Shown here: piece by piece, positions 46,836 to 57,826 of the stretch
Numbering within the stretch: position 1 is the first letter of the stretch
Layout of the letters: each line of letters begins with the position of its first letter
DNA from: Chaenocephalus aceratus
Taxonomy: Eukaryota; Chordata; Actinopteri; Perciformes; Channichthyidae
NCBI GenBank assembly: GCA_023974075.1
Contig: CM043798.1
Span: 2,509,527-2,573,526 of the forward strand
Direction of reading: 5' to 3'
Length of the DNA stretch: 64,000 nucleotides
The notes under the pieces: model-generated
Seen by the model: only the letters and a program-made list of their open reading frames with translations
Told to the model about the DNA's origin: nothing
Database searches by the model: none
Translations under genes and position numbers: made by a program

Positions 46836-48206
46836 AGGAGGAGACGTTCGATTCCTGTTTTGAATAGTGTCGCTCAGCGTAAACTTCAACATTGTCAAGC
46901 AAAGCACATGGTGTAGTCCCAAACGATAGCTGAGGATTCTGGGTAGTGTAGTGTCTTCGGCCATCCTAAACTGAACAAATGTTTGTTTCTCCGAATCGAA
47001 GGGGAAAATTACAAAAGCATTGTACACAATTTAAACCAATCAATGTTGTGTAATCAACAAGGATAATCTGGTGTTTTTGAGTTGATGAGTAGTGCAGATA
47101 TCACTGTAAAATCAATCGACAGTAAAGAGTATACTTACTTCCGGGTGTAAAATCCTCCGTTATCCAATGGGAATGGATGCTCACATTGCTCTCCGTAATA
47201 CAATAAAGGGGACATTATCAAATCGGAATATAATGTTCTTTTAAAAACCGTTAACTAAAGGGAACAATCTATTGGACACAGCTGAAGCTCTGGCCTTCCT
47301 TAAAAACTAACTAATGTAATAAAAATCACAGTTGTATTACCCACAATGCACTGTTTTTTGAGAACAAAAATTCGTAACTAATGCACCATAATACATTCTG
47401 ACGAAAAATAAAAATGATTATGAATACAAATAAAATAAAAGAAGCCTCCCGTGAGTTACTAAAGCTATAAAGTAGATTTTAAAAACGTTTTATAGAATAA
47501 AAGCTCACTGCAGGACATTGTAGAAATGCGTGTGTGCACCACGACAAAGGAGCCTCATTCACTTTACATTGGGGTTGTTTGCGTGGTGCAGACACGTAAA
47601 TGTAACAAAGTTCGTGACACCACCACGCAATGCGGGTGTTAAGGAGTCGTGGTGGAGTCACGCATTCTGGTGAGATCAGGTTGAATTTAGCCTCCCTGGC
47701 CTCAATATGGGGTGGAAGATTAAAGCCACATAACTGAATAGCCCTTGACCTGAACGAACTCCTTAGGCTCTTAGGAGTAAAGGAGGGGTTCGGTCTGAGT
47801 GTCGCCCCGCTACGGTCACCCCGGATCAAAAGGCAGCTTGGGTGCACCGACAGAGCGGTCAGCTCGGACACTCTCTTGGCCAAAGTCAAGGCAAGTAGCA
47901 ACGCTGTCTTCCATGACAGTCCCTTCAGGGAGGAGAGCTCCAGGGGCTCAAATGGTTCTGTGACCAGAGCCTCGAGCACCAACGGCAGGTCCCACTGCGG
48001 GGCGGAGGAGTGCACCACTGGGCGCTGCCTCCTGACCCCCTGCAAAAAACCGCGACATAAGCGGCTGACTGACGGCTGACCTGCCTCAAAATCCCTCATG
48101 GCAGGACAAAATGGCTGCTGCATACACTTTAATTGTGGAATGAGCCAGCCCCCCATCTGTAAGTAGGTAAGGATAGAGTCCAACGTACACGTTAGAGGCT
48201 CTAGAC

Positions 48207-49278
48207 CAGGGGTGGGGAACCTTTTTCCTCTCAAGGGCCATTTCAATTTTTTCAACATCCTCCGAGGGCCGTACAAATTATTGACCTCTGCTTAAAAAAA
48301 ACTAAAATCACAGCCCCTTCATTTCGCCTTTCTTTCAGGCTGTGCAAAGAAAAAGCAACCTCTGAATCCAGATATTTTACCATGACTCGCGTATGCATGC
48401 ACGTGCACGGTGTGGCATGACCACCAAAACAGAATGATATGGACAAAGATGTGTGCAAATGTATTTAGTTTCCATGTGGACATGATTTAAGTGTGGGGGG
48501 GGGGGGGTACCTAACCTCCTCTATGGGGGTCCGGGGGCATGCTCCCCCAGGAAGATTTTTTTTAAATGTTGAAGTTAAAAGCATCAATCTGGTGCACTTT
48601 GAGAGCAACATTAGGAGATCTATGGAAACATCTCAACACCCATTTGAAACAAAACTGTAAGCATATTTACTTTTTCTTTATGGATATTTTACAAATCACT
48701 CTCCTTTCAAACTGTATTCTTGTTTATTAATAACAACTTTTTTTTACTATCATATAGTATTTTATACCCGTTTAATTTATTCTCTTATTTTTTTATAACT
48801 ATAATGATCATATAAAGATGTGCCTTTACCTCACTGGTTGGAGAAAAAGCTTCTTATATTCGTTAGCATAGATAGCTAACCAGATGCTAATAACAACAAA
48901 GTTATTGACTGTAATGATCACTATGACAGATCGCCACTGGGCTTTCAACTAAAGACACAGCCACTCAAAAACTGCGGCATGTGTACTACAGCTTCAAAAA
49001 AACAAAACAAAACGGAGCCACGTTCTGGTGCTCTCCGTCAGAACTGCACCCCTGTCAGAGGAGACATGTACCACGTGATGACACGTGAGGCTCGTGTTGT
49101 GTTCAAGGACCCTGACCTTGGCCAGGAAAAACAGGCACTCGCTTTGTTTAATTTGTTTGCGGTCAAGATTTCTTTAACTTTTTCTTTTTTTGCGTGTGTT
49201 TATAAATTACCTCGAGGGCCGTACCAAATGGTCTCGCGGGCCGTATACGGCCCGGGGGCCGGAGGTTCCCCACCCCTG
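48207..49278. mobile_element. hAT element, complete, in the DIRS recombinase
   Basis: Ends CAGGGGTGGGGAACC and GGTTCCCCACCCCTG (perfect inverse), bounded by the 8-bp duplication CTCTAGAC (48199-48206 and 49279-49286). Subterminal GGGCCGTA motifs occur on both sides, as in Charlie-like hAT elements. Its 1072 bp carry no transposase. A G run is at about 48496-48507. Confidence 0.85.
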
Positions 49279-49379
49279 CTCTAGACTCCTCTCTTCACAC
49301 CATCGCTGGAATCCCGCCCACTTTGATCATTTGATCCCATGGTATAGCTTGACACAAATGCCTAGTGAGTCTTCAAATT

Positions 49380-50265
49380 AATTGTGCAACATAACTATGA
49401 AATAAAAGAATGGGAAAACAATGAAGTATGCAGAGCGTTTCATGCTTCTGCATCCATGGTCCCTGAGTATGTCTGGTTTTTCATACTGATATGGTCAGAG
49501 CGGCTCCAAGGCTTTGCGATCCCTCCTTCTCTTGCTGTGTTTTCGTAAGACTTTCTACAGTGTCAACTCATTTCCTGCTCTCACTGACGGCTGCTTTCAT
49601 CGTTGCTGTGCATCCCTCCCCCTCAGACCCTTCTAGACCGACCCATAAGTACAAACTGTTCAGCATCAAAATATAGTTAAAATATCTGAGTGCAAAAGAG
49701 GTTAAACCCTGTTCAGGTAGCTTATCCTTTCTTTGTTGCCATGTCTACCGTCTCTTCGACATGTTGCCTGCCTCCTTTTATTGCCTGCAGATTTGAAGGT
49801 TCTTGCCAAATTAAAATATACTCTGCACTTCTTTTCAGCAGGTGGTGCATAATGCAGGGACAAAAACTGCTGTTTGCAATTCTGTCTGTCCCAACAGCAC
49901 CCTCAACACTGACATCCTCAGTCGGTAAGGGTGATCTCATTTTCAAAGTATCAAAAGAATGTTTTGGGCATGCCAATATACCACACATTTGCAGCAAACT
50001 GATTTCCAGGGAGCAGGAGGGTTATGAAGGCCTACCAATTATAAATCTACAAGTCGTAGTCCTTTCTAAAACTTACTTGGTGCAAAGCTTAAGAGTAAAT
50101 CATTTCCATGGAGATTAGAGGAGTTACAGGCAGAGGCCCTTCGCTCTGATATACGTCTCAATGCTGAGGTGCTTCTGGGAGACTGAAGAGACATCCCCTT
50201 CGCCCCCTATACCAACGTCTATGCTCTTCCTTCACCCAAAAACACCTTCCTGACAACTTTTCTCT
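49380..50265. other. Unassigned DNA left of the minisatellite
   Basis: Frames of 142 codons on the plus strand (49690-50118) and 91 codons on the minus strand (49722-49997) overlap and neither has a recognised domain. The minus-strand LINE frame does not continue past the array into this DNA in any recognisable way. Confidence 0.35.
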
Positions 50266-50268
50266 CTG

Positions 50269-52755
50269 CTCTCTATGGAGCACCTGTAGAAGGTCAGGAT
50301 CCTCTCTATGGAGCACCTGTAGAAGGTCAGGATCCTCTCTATGGAGCACCTAGAAGGTCAGGATGCTCTCTATGGAGCACCTGTAGAAGGTCAGTATCCT
50401 CTCTATGGAGCACCTGTAGAAGGTCAGGATCCTCTCTATGGAGCACCTGTAGAAGGTCAGGATCCTCTCTATGGAGCACCTGTAGAAGGTCAGGATGCTC
50501 TCTATGGAGCACCTGTAGAAGGTCAGGATGCTCTCTATGGAGCACCTGTAGAAGGTCAGGATGCTCTCTATGGAGCACCTGTAGAAGGTCAGGATCCTCT
50601 CTATGGAGCACCTGTAGAAGGTCAGGATCCTCTCTATGGAGCACCTGTAGAAGGTCAGGATCCTCTCTATGGAGCACCTGTAGAAGGTCAGGATCCTCTC
50701 TATGGAGCACCTGTAGAAGGTCAGGATCCTCTCTATGGAGCACCTGTAGGTCAGGATCCTCTCTATGGAGCACCTGTAGAAGGTCAGGATCCTCTCTATG
50801 GAGCACCTGAAGGTCAGGATCCTCTCTATGGAGCACCTGTAGGAGGTCAGGATCCTCTCTATGGAGCACCTGTAGAAGGTCAGGATCCTCTCTATGGAGC
50901 ACCTGTAGAAGGTCAGGATGCTCTCTATGGAGCACCTGTAGAAGGTCAGGATCCTCTCTATGGAGCACCTGTAGAAGGTCAGGATCCTCTCTATGGAGCA
51001 CCTGTAGAAGGTCAGGATCCTCTCTATGGAGCACCTGTAGAAGGTCAGGATCCTCTCTATGGAGCACCTGTAGAAGGTCAGGATCCTCTCTATGGAGCAC
51101 CTGTAGAAGGTCAGGATCCTCTCTATGGAGCACCTGTAGAAGGTCAGGATCCTCTCTATGGAGCACCTGTAGGTCAGGATCCTCTCTATGGAGCACCTGT
51201 AGAAGGTCAGGATCCTCTCTATGGAGCACCTGAAGGTCAGGATCCTCTCTATGGAGCACCTGAAGGTCAGGATCCTCTCTATGGAGCACCTGTAGGAGGT
51301 CAGGATCCTCTCTATGGAGCACCTGTAGAAGGTCAGGATCCTCTCTATGGAGCACCTGTAGAAGGTCAGGATGCTCTCTATGGAGCACCTGTAGAAGGTC
51401 AGGATCCTCTCTATGGTGCACCTGTAGAAGGTCAGGATCCTCTCTATGGAGCACCTGTAGAAGGTCAGGATCCTCTCTATGGTGCACCTGTAGAAGGTCA
51501 GGATCCTCTCTATGGAGCACCTGTAGAAGGTCAGGATCCTCTCTATGGAGCACCTGTAGAAGGTCAGGATCCTCTCTATGGAGCACCTGTAGAAGGTCAG
51601 GATCCTCTCTATGGAGCACCTGTAGAAGGTCAGGATCCTCTCTATGGAGCACCTGTAGAAGGTCAGGATCCTCTCTATGGAGCACCTGTAGGTCAGGATC
51701 CTCTCTATGGAGCACCTGTGGAAGGTCAGGATCCTCTCTATGGAGCACCTGTAGAAGGTCAGGATACTCTCTATGGAGCACCTGAAGGTCAGGATCCTCT
51801 CTATGGAGCACCTGTAGAAGGTCAGGATGCTCTCTATGGAGCACCTGTAGAAGGTCAGGATCCTCTCTATGGAGCACCTGTAGAAGGTCAGGATCCTCTC
51901 TATGGAGCACCTGTAGAAGGTCAGGATGCTCTCTATGGAGCACCTGTAGGAGGTCAGGATCCTCTCTATGGAGCACCTGAAGGTCAGGATCCTCTCTATG
52001 GAGCACCTGAAGGTCAGGATGCTCTCTATGGAGCACCTGTAGAAGGTCAGGATGCTCTCTATGGAGCACCTGTAGAAGGTCAGGATCCTCTCTATGGAGC
52101 ACCTGTAGAAGGTCAGGATCCTCTCTATGGAGCACTTGTAGAAGGTCAGGATGCTCTCTATGGAGCACCTGTAGAAGGTCAGGATCCTCTCTATGGAGCA
52201 CCTGAAGGTCAGGATCCTCTCTATGGAGCACCTGTAGAAGGTCAGGATGCTCTCTATGGAGCACCTGAAGGTCAGGATCCTCTCTATGGAGCACCTGTAG
52301 AAGGTCAGGATGCTCTCTATGGAGCACCTGTAGAAGGTCAGGATCCTCTCTATGGAGCACCTGTAGAAGGTCAGGATCCTCTCTATGGAGCACCTGTAGA
52401 AGGTCAGGATCCTCTCTATGGAGCACCTGTAGAAGGTCAGGATGCTCTCTATGGAGCACCTGTAGAAGGTCAGGATCCTCTCTATGGAGCACCTGAAGGT
52501 CAGGATCCTCTCTATGGAGCACCTGAAGGTCAGCATCCTCTCTATGGAGCACCTGTAGAAGGTCAGGATCCTCTCTATGGAGCACCTGAAGGTCAGGATC
52601 CTCTCTATGGAGCACCTGTAGAAGGTCAGGATCCTCTCTATGGAGCACCTGTAGAAGGTCAGCATCCTCTCTATGGAGCACCTGTAGAAGGCCAGGGTCC
52701 TCTCTATGGAGCACCTGAAGGTCAGGATCCTCTCTATGGTGCACCTGTAGAAGTT
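50269..52755 (-). repeat. 2.5-kb minisatellite, 33-bp unit from LINE coding sequence
   Basis: Roughly 75 tandem units. On the minus strand each unit encodes FYRCSIERILT, with 30-bp variants lacking one codon. This equals the FYRCTIES(I)LT motif in the C-terminal region of fish LINEs, and the array begins (52755 downward) with the natural context LCNFYRCTIERILT. All length variants seen differ by 3 bp, so three reading frames stay open across the array: 837 codons on the plus strand (unit GQDPLYGAPVE), and 889 and 808 codons on the minus strand. I regard these as by-products, not genes. Confidence 0.9.
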
Positions 52756-52776
52756 GCAGAGTATCCTGGAGTCCAT

Positions 52777-53509
52777 GGCTGCTTCTCAGGTCGACTATTT
52801 TCATCTCCTCGCTCCTCGGTCTCACCGGAAGTTGATTTGCCTGCGCCATCTTGAGTAGCGTCCTATGGCTCTTATTTCTGCCGGAGGACCGAGGAGCGAG
52901 GAGCGATAACCGAGGAACCAGCAGACCATCCTTCGATGAAATCCTCAGATACTCGCCCCGCCCCCTTACTGTGTATTGCTCACTGATTGGACGAGGCAGT
53001 GCATGCACTGATCTGATGCTTCTTGACAGGAGAGCAATACCCCAGCGGAGTGAAGAAAATACATGAACCTCACGGGACGGGAATGTTATTCCTATTGTGC
53101 ACTCTAATCAATATTAATCAAACTATTGTTCGTTTAAATACATTTTAAGAATGGCGTTTATCTTTTTTGAGAATGACTTATGACTTATTTTATTTCATGT
53201 ATGTGGGTCTACAACAGATGATACTAATGTTAGTGTTAGTAAATGTGTACCAACAGAGGCGGGGGTGTTTGTGGAAATAACGGGGACAGAGCTGCTGTCA
53301 GACGATCAGCTGTGCAGCGTCATCACAAACGGACGTGGCTTCACGTGACGCTCCGGAGGAAAGGACGTCCCATTGCTCTGAAAACTCATTTCCCTGCTTC
53401 TCGTGGTTTCCTTGCGTCTCTCCGGTTCCCTGGTGGGAGGGACTAGAGGCAGGGAAACGACGCAAGTGAGGGACGCAAGGAATCCATTTAACCGACCTGA
53501 GAAGCAGCC
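52777..53509. mobile_element. Short DNA transposon between the two arrays
   Basis: Ends GGCTGCTTCTCAGGTCG and its exact inverse, with a 3-bp duplication CAT (52774-52776 and 53510-53512). Length 733 bp and non-coding. Removing it rejoins the LINE reading frame FNM-DSRIL. A 3-bp duplication fits Harbinger- or CACTA-type elements; the family is open. Confidence 0.7.
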
Positions 53510-53570
53510 CATGTTGAACCTCCTCATCCTGCGGAGGAAGAAGTCGACCTCTTTTGGTGATGGTGTTTGT

Positions 53571-54220
53571 GTGATGAGTCCATGTCAGGTCCTCAGTGAT
53601 GAGTCCATGTCAGGTCCTCAGTGATGAGTCCATGTCAGGTCCTCAGTGATGAGTCCATGTCAGGTCCTGAGTGATGAGTCCATGTCAGGTCCTCAGTGAT
53701 GAGTCCATGTCAGGTCCTCAGTGATGAGTCTATGTCAGGTCCTCAGTGATGAGTCCATGTCAGGTCCTCAGTGATGAGTCCATGTCAGGTCCTCAGTGAT
53801 GAGTCTATGTCAGGTCCTCAGTGATGAGGCCATGTCAGGTCCTCAGTGATGAGTCCATGTCAGGTCCTCAGTGATGAGTCCATGTCAGGTCCTGAGTGAT
53901 GAGTCCATGTCAGGTCCTCAGTGATGAGTCCATGTCAGGTCCTGAGTGATGAGTCCATGTCAGGTCCTCAGTGATGAGTCTATGTCAGGTCCTCAGTGAT
54001 GAGGCCATGTCAGGTCCTCAGTGATGAGTCCATGTCAGGTCCTCAGTGATGAGTCCATGTCAGGTCCTGAGTGATGAGTCCATGTCAGGTCCTCAGTGAT
54101 GAGGCCATGTCAGGTCCTCAGTGATGAGTCCATGTCAGGTCCTCAGTGATGAGTCCATGTCAGGTCCTGAGTGATGAGTCCATGTCAGGTCCTCAGTGAT
54201 GAGTCCATGTCAGGTCCTCA
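53571..54220 (-). repeat. 25-bp minisatellite, 26 exact-length units
   Basis: 650 bp is exactly 26 x 25, with no insertions or deletions. Units vary at three sites only: GAGTCC, GAGTCT or GAGGCC, and CCTCA or CCTGA. The minus-strand translation of one unit gives EDLTWTHH. Units 11-14, 18-21 and 22-25 show the same four-unit order of variants, a higher-order repeat of 100 bp. As 25 is not a multiple of 3, the LINE frame is not kept. Confidence 0.95.
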
Positions 54221-54309
54221 GTGATGAGGACACCGAGGAACCTGAAGCTGCTGACCCTCTCCACCGTAGTCCCATTGATGGCGATGGGACTACGGTATCA
54301 ATGGTGATC

Positions 54310-55600
54310 GGTGAAGAGTATTATAAATACATTTTCATTGCCTTGCCTTACATTCATCCAACACAACAAGACTGTTAGTGTACTCCCAAGATGTAGTCAC
54401 CTACGAGGAATGAGCTGGGCTTCACTAATGAGTTGTTTGCTCTTGCTATATTTTATAGTTTTTTATTTTAAGTCATGAGATCCTTTATGTCATTTGAGCC
54501 TCCCATATTAACAACATAGTATCTTGAGGCTGTAATAGGAGCCTACTTGTGGCATGTTAATTAAAATGATGGCCTAGACATGGGATAAAATAATGGGATG
54601 GGAATGGGATATATAATGTGATACTACAAAACCGGATGCATTTGTATAAAGGTTGAGTACCACTAATAGCATCCCCACTAGAGGACAGACATTTGGAAGT
54701 TATTATTTCTGGCTACTTAATATTAATTTATACTAATATTAATGCCCTGAGAAGACAGCCAGCGATCTCCTCAGTGGAACATGCACACTTCTGATGTGTG
54801 GGCTGACAAAGCCACGTGGCTTCTAGCTTCTGTTCACAACTCTATTTCATTTCAAAAATATAATCTGTTATTGAAATAATGAATCTGAAATGAGACTTCT
54901 TTATTGTGTGTTTTAACTGTGGTTTTGAAAAGTCTTCTGGTTTGACATGTACTGTTAATCATCTTCTGTTTATTTTGTCTTAAGCCATGTACAACATGTA
55001 CAGTTTTGATACATTTGAATGCTGACAGGAAGTTACAAGACATGAATTTGAAATAATAAATAAAAGGAACAATCACAAAGAGCATCTACTTATCCACTTA
55101 TCTTGAAATGAGCCGACTGATTAGTTTAGAGTGGGTCACATTTATTATTTTGAAGAGCCATTGTTAATTGTTTCATATTTGAAATAGCATCAATACTGCT
55201 TTGATGCAGGATAAATAGCATCAAAGTTAAAAGCAAAGTTGAATTGAATGAAAATCGTGCCTTAACCATGAGTCCATGCGCAAAGCAAGGTGACTAACAG
55301 AATGTTAGTCCATTTATAGATTTTAACCACGACACACGTAAAGCAACACTTCTGCTAATGTTACGGTGTTAGCCGTCTAACTCATTTTCAACCTTTGGCA
55401 AATGGTTACGTTTATAGTGTAAGATCAGAGATGTCTGTCTGACATTTACTCAGGTGAAAGCCTCTGACAAATGTTCCCTCTGATTCTCCACAGGACGCTC
55501 CATCCTGTTTGATCTGATGATCTGCACCATGGCACTGCCTAGCCTCTCCAGACACCTTGATTCTTGGCATTGAGGATTTTAGTCTGAACGAACTTTGTGC
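54310..55600. other. Unassigned AT-rich DNA
   Basis: No gene, tandem array or bounded element is supported. Confidence 0.35.
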
Positions 55601-55914
55601 TAAGGGGGTTGTCGACCCTCCGCTTCGCGTTGGGCCGAACCACGCCCCTTAGCTGTGATATAATGAGCATATACCACGGCCTGAAGTGAGCTATTGCTTT
55701 TATAAAACGGTTACCAAGTGTGGTAATATGAAAGAAAAATACACACTCTAATCTAAATAGTTTTTATTAGTAAATAATGATGTTCTAAATAAAATAGTCC
55801 CTCCGTTGCCTTCTGCACGAAACATAGTGTGAGGTGGTTGCTATGCAACAACACTAACAGCTAGCGAACATATTAGACAGAGAGCGTTGATCCATTAGTT
55901 GGCTATTTATTTAC

Positions 55915-57826
55915 ATTCATTTGTATGTTGCACCTCCAAATCTGAGGCCATGGTTCTCAGCAGGAAACCGATGGACTGTCCACTCCAAGTAGGGAATGAG
56001 TCCTTACCCCAAGTGAAGGAGTTCAAGTATCTCGGGGTCTTGTTCTCGAGTGAGGGAACAATGGAGCGTGAGATGGGCCGGAGAGTCGGAGCAGCGGGAG
56101 CGGTACTGCAGTCGCTTTACCGCACCGTTGTGACGAAAAGGGAGCTGAGCCAGAAGGCAAAGCTCTCTGTCTACCGGGACATCTTCGTTCCTACCCTCAC
56201 CTACGGTCATGAAGGATGGGTCATGACCGAAAGAACGAGGTCGCGGATACAAGCGGCCGAGATGGGTTTCCTCCGCCGGGTGGCTGGTGTCTCCCTTAGG
56301 GATAAGGTGAGAAGTTCGGTCATCAGGGAGGGACTCGGAGTTGAGCCGCTCCTCCTTCGCGTCGAAAGGAGCCAGTTGAGGTGGTTCGGGCACCTAGTTA
56401 GGATGCCACCTGGGCGCCTCCCTAGGGAGGTGTTCCAGGCACGTCCAGCTGGGAAGAGACCAAGGGGTAGACCTAGGACCAGGTGGAGGGATTATATCTC
56501 TTCGCTGGCCTGGGAGCGCCTTGGGACCCCCCAGTCAGAGCTGGTTGTAGTGTTAATTTCGTCAGCTATTTTTTAAATTTAGTTTTAGTCTTAGTCCTGT
56601 GTTAAATTTCCGTTTTAGTCATATTTAGTCACCTTCATCCTGTTTTTATTTAGTCAAGTTTTAGTCGACTAAAAGTCTGAGCATTTTAGTCTTATTTTAG
56701 TCGACTAAAAACAGTAAACATTTTAGTCAAGATTTAGTCGAGTAAAAGTCTGAGCATTTTAGTCTTATTTTAGTCAAAAAAAACTAATTATTTTCAGTCT
56801 ACTTTTTGTCAAAGAAAACTGTTGAGTCTTTTTTAGTCATCAGATTATAGAACATTTCAGTCAAACTAGCCAAAACCAATAATTTGTCATTTTAGTATAT
56901 AAATAAATAAGATTATCTTGTCCTTATTTGATGAAAAACACAGGTTGAATGATTAAGAAAGAAGCTTTGCAGAGAGTATCTGGTCAGGTTTGTGGTGTTT
57001 TTACCTGTGTTATGGCCAACTTGCTTCCCTTCTGATGAAACAATGCATTCGCTTTTATTCTCCGCCTCATTGTAGCGAAAATGGGCCCAAATATCACATC
57101 GTTTATTTCTCCCAAGCAGTGGTGGCTTTAGACTTTTTCGTTGTCAGACATTTTGACGGACAGGATCGTAACATTTCCGTCATAATCCATTATTACCCGT
57201 CGAGTGCACAATGTATCAATCACTCGCGCTGACGGGGGGTATTCGGTTAACGCGACCACTGCTCCTAAGCCCTGTTGTTGCCATTTTATTTTCTGTTAAA
57301 TAAGGTTAGTTAGACCATGAGTTAGACCCGAGTCTTCCTGACAGTTCATATTGTGCCGCTGCCCGGTGTAATTCAAATGTACCGCCGCGCGCAGCACAGA
57401 AACAGCTGCTGCTCTGCCGCAGCACCGGAAATGGAACTGCTGGGAGAAAAACTGACTATCAGAGATTTAACGTTATCTTTGATAATATTTCGTCTCTTCA
57501 TTTTTCGTCAACGAAAGTAAAGAGAGATTTTGTCATAGTTATTATTTAGTAAACTACATTTTCGTCTCGTCACTTTTCGTCAACGATATTGCATGATGAT
57601 TTCGTTACAGTTCTTGTTTACTGCCGTCGGTGCCGTCTCGTCATCGTCTCGTTTTCGTCATGGAAAAAAAGGTCGTTGACGAACATATTTCGTCATAGTT
57701 TTAGTCAACGAAATTAACACTAGCCTGGTTGATGTCGCCAGGGAAAAGAAAGTTTGGGGCTCTCTGCTGGAACTGCTACCCCGAGACCCGACCACGGATA
57801 AGCGGGAGAAGATGGATGGATGGATG
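55915..57826 (+). pseudogene. LINE ORF2 C-terminal part, interrupted
   Basis: The plus-strand frame 55899-56547 reads KEFKYLGVLFSSEG, VVTKRELSQKAKLSVYRDIF, PTLTYGHEGWVMTERTRSRI, RWFGHLVRMPPGRLPREVF and RPRGRPRTRWRD. It resumes at 57725 with LVDVARE-like sequence, KVWGSLLELLPRDP and KREKMDGWM, ending in an ATGG repeat tail (57812-57826). This is the region after the reverse transcriptase of a LINE abundant in fish (RTE-like by the WFGH motif, not certain). The catalytic domain is missing at the 5' side. The insertion between the two halves is younger. Confidence 0.8.
56548..57722. mobile_element. hAT-like non-autonomous element nested in the LINE
   Basis: Ends TAGTGTTAATTTCGT and ACGAAATTAACACTA. 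The LINE flanks carry the direct repeat CTGGTTG (56541-56547 and 57725-57731), one or two bases out of register with the right end. Both arms are filled with TTTAGTC / GACTAAA and TTTCGTC / GACGAAA motifs in inverse orientation. About 1.18 kb, no transposase. Confidence 0.75.

Larger units (their letters stand above)
43897..47683. mobile_element. 3.8-kb foldback-type DNA element with ~757-bp inverted repeats
   Basis: Termini are CAACCTGATCTCACCAG and its inverse. The arms 43897-44652 and 46926-47683 are near-identical inverted copies. Flanks carry the 8-bp duplication AATTTAGC (43889-43896 and 47684-47691). The 2.3-kb interior encodes no transposase. It holds a SINE-like tail (45308-45470), LINE pieces (45620-46260 and 46553-46700) and a G run. 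8 bp is the hAT-type duplication length, but the family is otherwise unidentified. Confidence 0.85.
42225..49375 (-). pseudogene. DIRS-like tyrosine recombinase, split by three transposons
   Basis: DIRS retrotransposons use a tyrosine recombinase instead of an integrase. Pieces on the minus strand, in order: 49279-49375 and 47692-48206 (IKVYAAAI; RGFLQGVRRQRPVVHSS; WDLPLVLEALVTEPFEPLE; LALTLAKRVSELTALSVHP with the first catalytic arginine; ATLRPNPSF); 43686-43896 (LLCPVRALACYVERTASIRR, LFVCF, RRLTGWLCECISHA); and 42225-42318 (AHFTR, the HxxR box, then AMSTALF). Three DNA elements separate the pieces, and there are frameshifts near 48110-48170. Gag and reverse transcriptase are not found beyond 49375. 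It is inactive. Confidence 0.8.
52756..54300 (-). pseudogene. LINE remnant that holds the two tandem arrays
   Basis: Minus-strand pieces in order: INGTTVERVSSFRFLGVLIT (about 54300-54225), EDLTWTHH expanded 26-fold (53571-54220), TNTITK then, after a frameshift, VDFFLRRMRRFNM (53570-53510), an inserted short transposon (52777-53509), and DSRILCNFYRCTIERILT, which leads into the 33-bp array. The order and motifs match the post-RT region of fish LINEs. Nothing of the catalytic RT is left. Confidence 0.8.

Noticed and set aside
50339..53008. Minus-strand 889-codon and 808-codon proteins and a plus-strand 837-codon protein over 50.3-53.0 kb
   Set aside because: They are three translations of one 33-bp tandem array. 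The unit is a multiple of three and free of stops in these frames, and one frame shows a LINE motif. None has a start, domain or splice context of its own.
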